Under the pieces are notes generated by a model, which was not told the DNA's origin, made no database searches, and was given only the letters and a program-made list of their open reading frames with translations. DNA of 64,000 nucleotides, taken from contig JAJEKV010000024.1 of the NCBI GenBank assembly GCA_021234155.1, positions 13,926,913 through 13,990,912 on the forward strand, read 5' to 3'. A program made the position numbers and the translations under genes. Source of the DNA: Isoetes taiwanensis. Its lineage: Eukaryota; Streptophyta; Lycopodiopsida; Isoetales; Isoetaceae. How positions within the stretch are numbered: the stretch's first letter is position 1; every line of letters begins with the position of its first letter. Of the stretch, positions 62,996 through 64,000 are shown piece by piece.

Positions 62996-63241
62996 TGTTG
63001 AAAGAATACTATTGATCCAAGAGGAGATTACAACAAGAACCAGCCGGAGAGGCATGCGCTAAAACAAGAAGCGAAGAGCAAGAACTGATGCTACGAATGC
63101 CTAAAACAACATCTATGCTACCACTATAAATAGTGGTCTCCTGTATCTAAACATGATTAGATCTGCATGATTCCCTGTTGAGTTCGTTGAGAACCGCCCG
63201 AGATTCATGCTGACACTGTACGTGTCTTTTCTGTTACAACA
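62996..63241 (-). mobile_element. 3' LTR of a Copia retrotransposon
   Basis: 246 bp with TGTTGTAACAG at its start (63241, minus strand) and CTTTCAACA at its end (62996). Immediately inside is the polypurine tract GAGTGGGGA (63250-63242). The first flanking 5 bp are CATGC (62995-62991), the expected target duplication; its partner lies beyond the window. Contains ACTATTTATAGT and a TTGTAATCTCC stretch that may serve 3'-end formation. Confidence 0.75.
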
Positions 63242-63996
63242 TCCCCACTCAGTGTCGGGGATGAATCTCGACCCCCACTCAGAAGTTGCATGCCGATTTG
63301 AGTAATAAATTTGGAGTGTTTGGGTCGGGCTAAGGCCTTGGTGAAAACGTCTGCAGCCATTTCGTCAGTTGGGCAGTAAGTTAACTGAATGAAACCATCT
63401 GTGACAAGGTTCCTGACAAAATGGTATTTGATGTCGATGTGTTTAACCCGTCGGTGGAGAACGGGATTATGAGCTATGGCTACTGCCCCCTGATTGTCCA
63501 CGTGAATTAAGGTGTTGCTTGTATCAGCAAAACCAAGATTAGCACAGAGGCGTTGCAGCCATACAGCTTCCTTAGAGGCATGGTGGAGGGCTACGTATTC
63601 TGCTTCGGTGCTAGAGAGAGACACACATGATTGTTTGGAGCTGCTCCAACTGGTGGGCCCTCCAGCAAGAATGAAGACATATCCAGAGATGGATTTTCGG
63701 TCATGTTGGTTGGCAGCCCAATCAGCATCAAAATACCCATGCAAGGGAATGGAGTGACAATCAGCTGCATAGCGAATTCCAAGTTGGAGAGACCCGGCAA
63801 TGTAGCGAAGCACACGCTTGAGGGAGGCACAGTGAGTGTTCCTTGGAGAGGTAGAAAACTGACTCAGCTTACATAATGGCAGAGCAAGGTCTGGTCGAGT
63901 GGATATGGCAGCAAAATTAATCATTCCAAGGATTTGACGGTAATGATCACGAATGAAATGGAGAGATGGAGAAACTTCTGGATCAGTAGGATTCAA
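63205..63996 (-). CDS. Copia pol C-terminus: end of reverse transcriptase and RNase H (partial)
   Basis: Open frame of 263 codons, truncated by the window edge on its 5' side: YRQILGMINFAAISTRPDLA (RT connection), DADWAANQHDRKSISGYVF, STEAEYVALHHASKEAVWLQ, HVDNQGAVAIAHNP, RRVKHIDIKYHFVR and PTDEMAADVFTKAL. The RNase H Asp-Glu-Asp-Asp residues are all present. The stop lies 37 bp inside the LTR, later than usual. No disruption in the visible part, so this is a young insertion into the WAK-like gene. Confidence 0.92.
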   Translation of the reverse strand: MNPTDPEVSPSLHFIRDHYRQILGMINFAAISTRPDLALPLCKLSQFSTSPRNTHCASLKRVLRYIAGSLQLGIRYAADCHSIPLHGYFDADWAANQHDRKSISGYVFILAGGPTSWSSSKQSCVSLSSTEAEYVALHHASKEAVWLQRLCANLGFADTSNTLIHVDNQGAVAIAHNPVLHRRVKHIDIKYHFVRNLVTDGFIQLTYCPTDEMAADVFTKALARPKHSKFITQIGMQLLSGGRDSSPTLSGDVVTEKTRTVSA

Positions 63997-64000
63997 GTGA
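63997..64000 (-). mobile_element. Copia element continues beyond window
   Basis: The pol frame is open at the edge, so integrase, protease, gag and the 5' LTR are expected further right. Confidence 0.7.

Overview
The window looks like a repeat-dominated nuclear chromosome segment from a land plant. Plant evidence: a proteasome alpha-6 (PAF1) copy with a spliceosomal intron, a wall-associated-kinase remnant, plant-type L1 LINEs, Copia elements with a TGTTG...CAACA LTR, and CACTA- and MULE-type non-autonomous DNA elements. Long (CT)n tracts, pentanucleotide-tailed LINEs and an FCP1-like gene would suit a fern or other non-seed plant, but that is inference only. No complete, undamaged host gene can be shown.

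Layout. 0-10 kb: a LINE remnant, a 19-bp minisatellite, (CT)n blocks, then three same-strand LINE copies head to tail, each ending in a covarying 3' hairpin plus short tandem tail. 10-20 kb: a Copia LTR remnant, a PAF1 pseudogene (one nonsense codon) between two direct repeats, one split by a foldback CACTA element, and two copies of a 118-bp TATA-containing repeat. 20-24 kb: a long-TIR MITE and a fresh 1,135-bp tandem duplication. 24-31 kb: mostly AT-rich intergenic DNA with pseudo-tRNA heads and solo LINE tails. 31-36 kb: a hairpin/direct-repeat composite element and two 5'-truncated L1 insertions with visible target-site duplications.

37.9-45.8 kb is a distinct GC-richer block. It carries a frame-damaged minus-strand gene with a basic N-terminus, a ParB/sulfiredoxin-like DGQH segment, a charged helical segment and a C-terminal FCP1-like HAD phosphatase domain. 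Its probable introns and both flanks carry perfect 26-34 bp palindromes built on CTTTCTCGACTCG; in one intron seven copies recur about every 61 bp. This is the most unusual feature of the window.

47-50 kb holds a broken transposase-like gene of the type now annotated DUF7869. 52-61 kb is a MITE field: a GC-rich foldback, a TIR element, a second copy of the 20-kb MITE, a MULE-type MITE with a 9-bp target duplication, and six copies of a hairpin always exactly 68 bp long. 62.3-64 kb: a wall-associated-kinase fragment (extracellular GUB_WAK domain joined to the kinase C-lobe) cut by a Copia element whose 3' LTR and RNase H run off the end.

There is no operon-like cooperation. The story is repeated insertion: LINEs into LINE tails and microsatellites, L1s into an unknown coding segment, Copia into a kinase gene, CACTA into a duplicated repeat.
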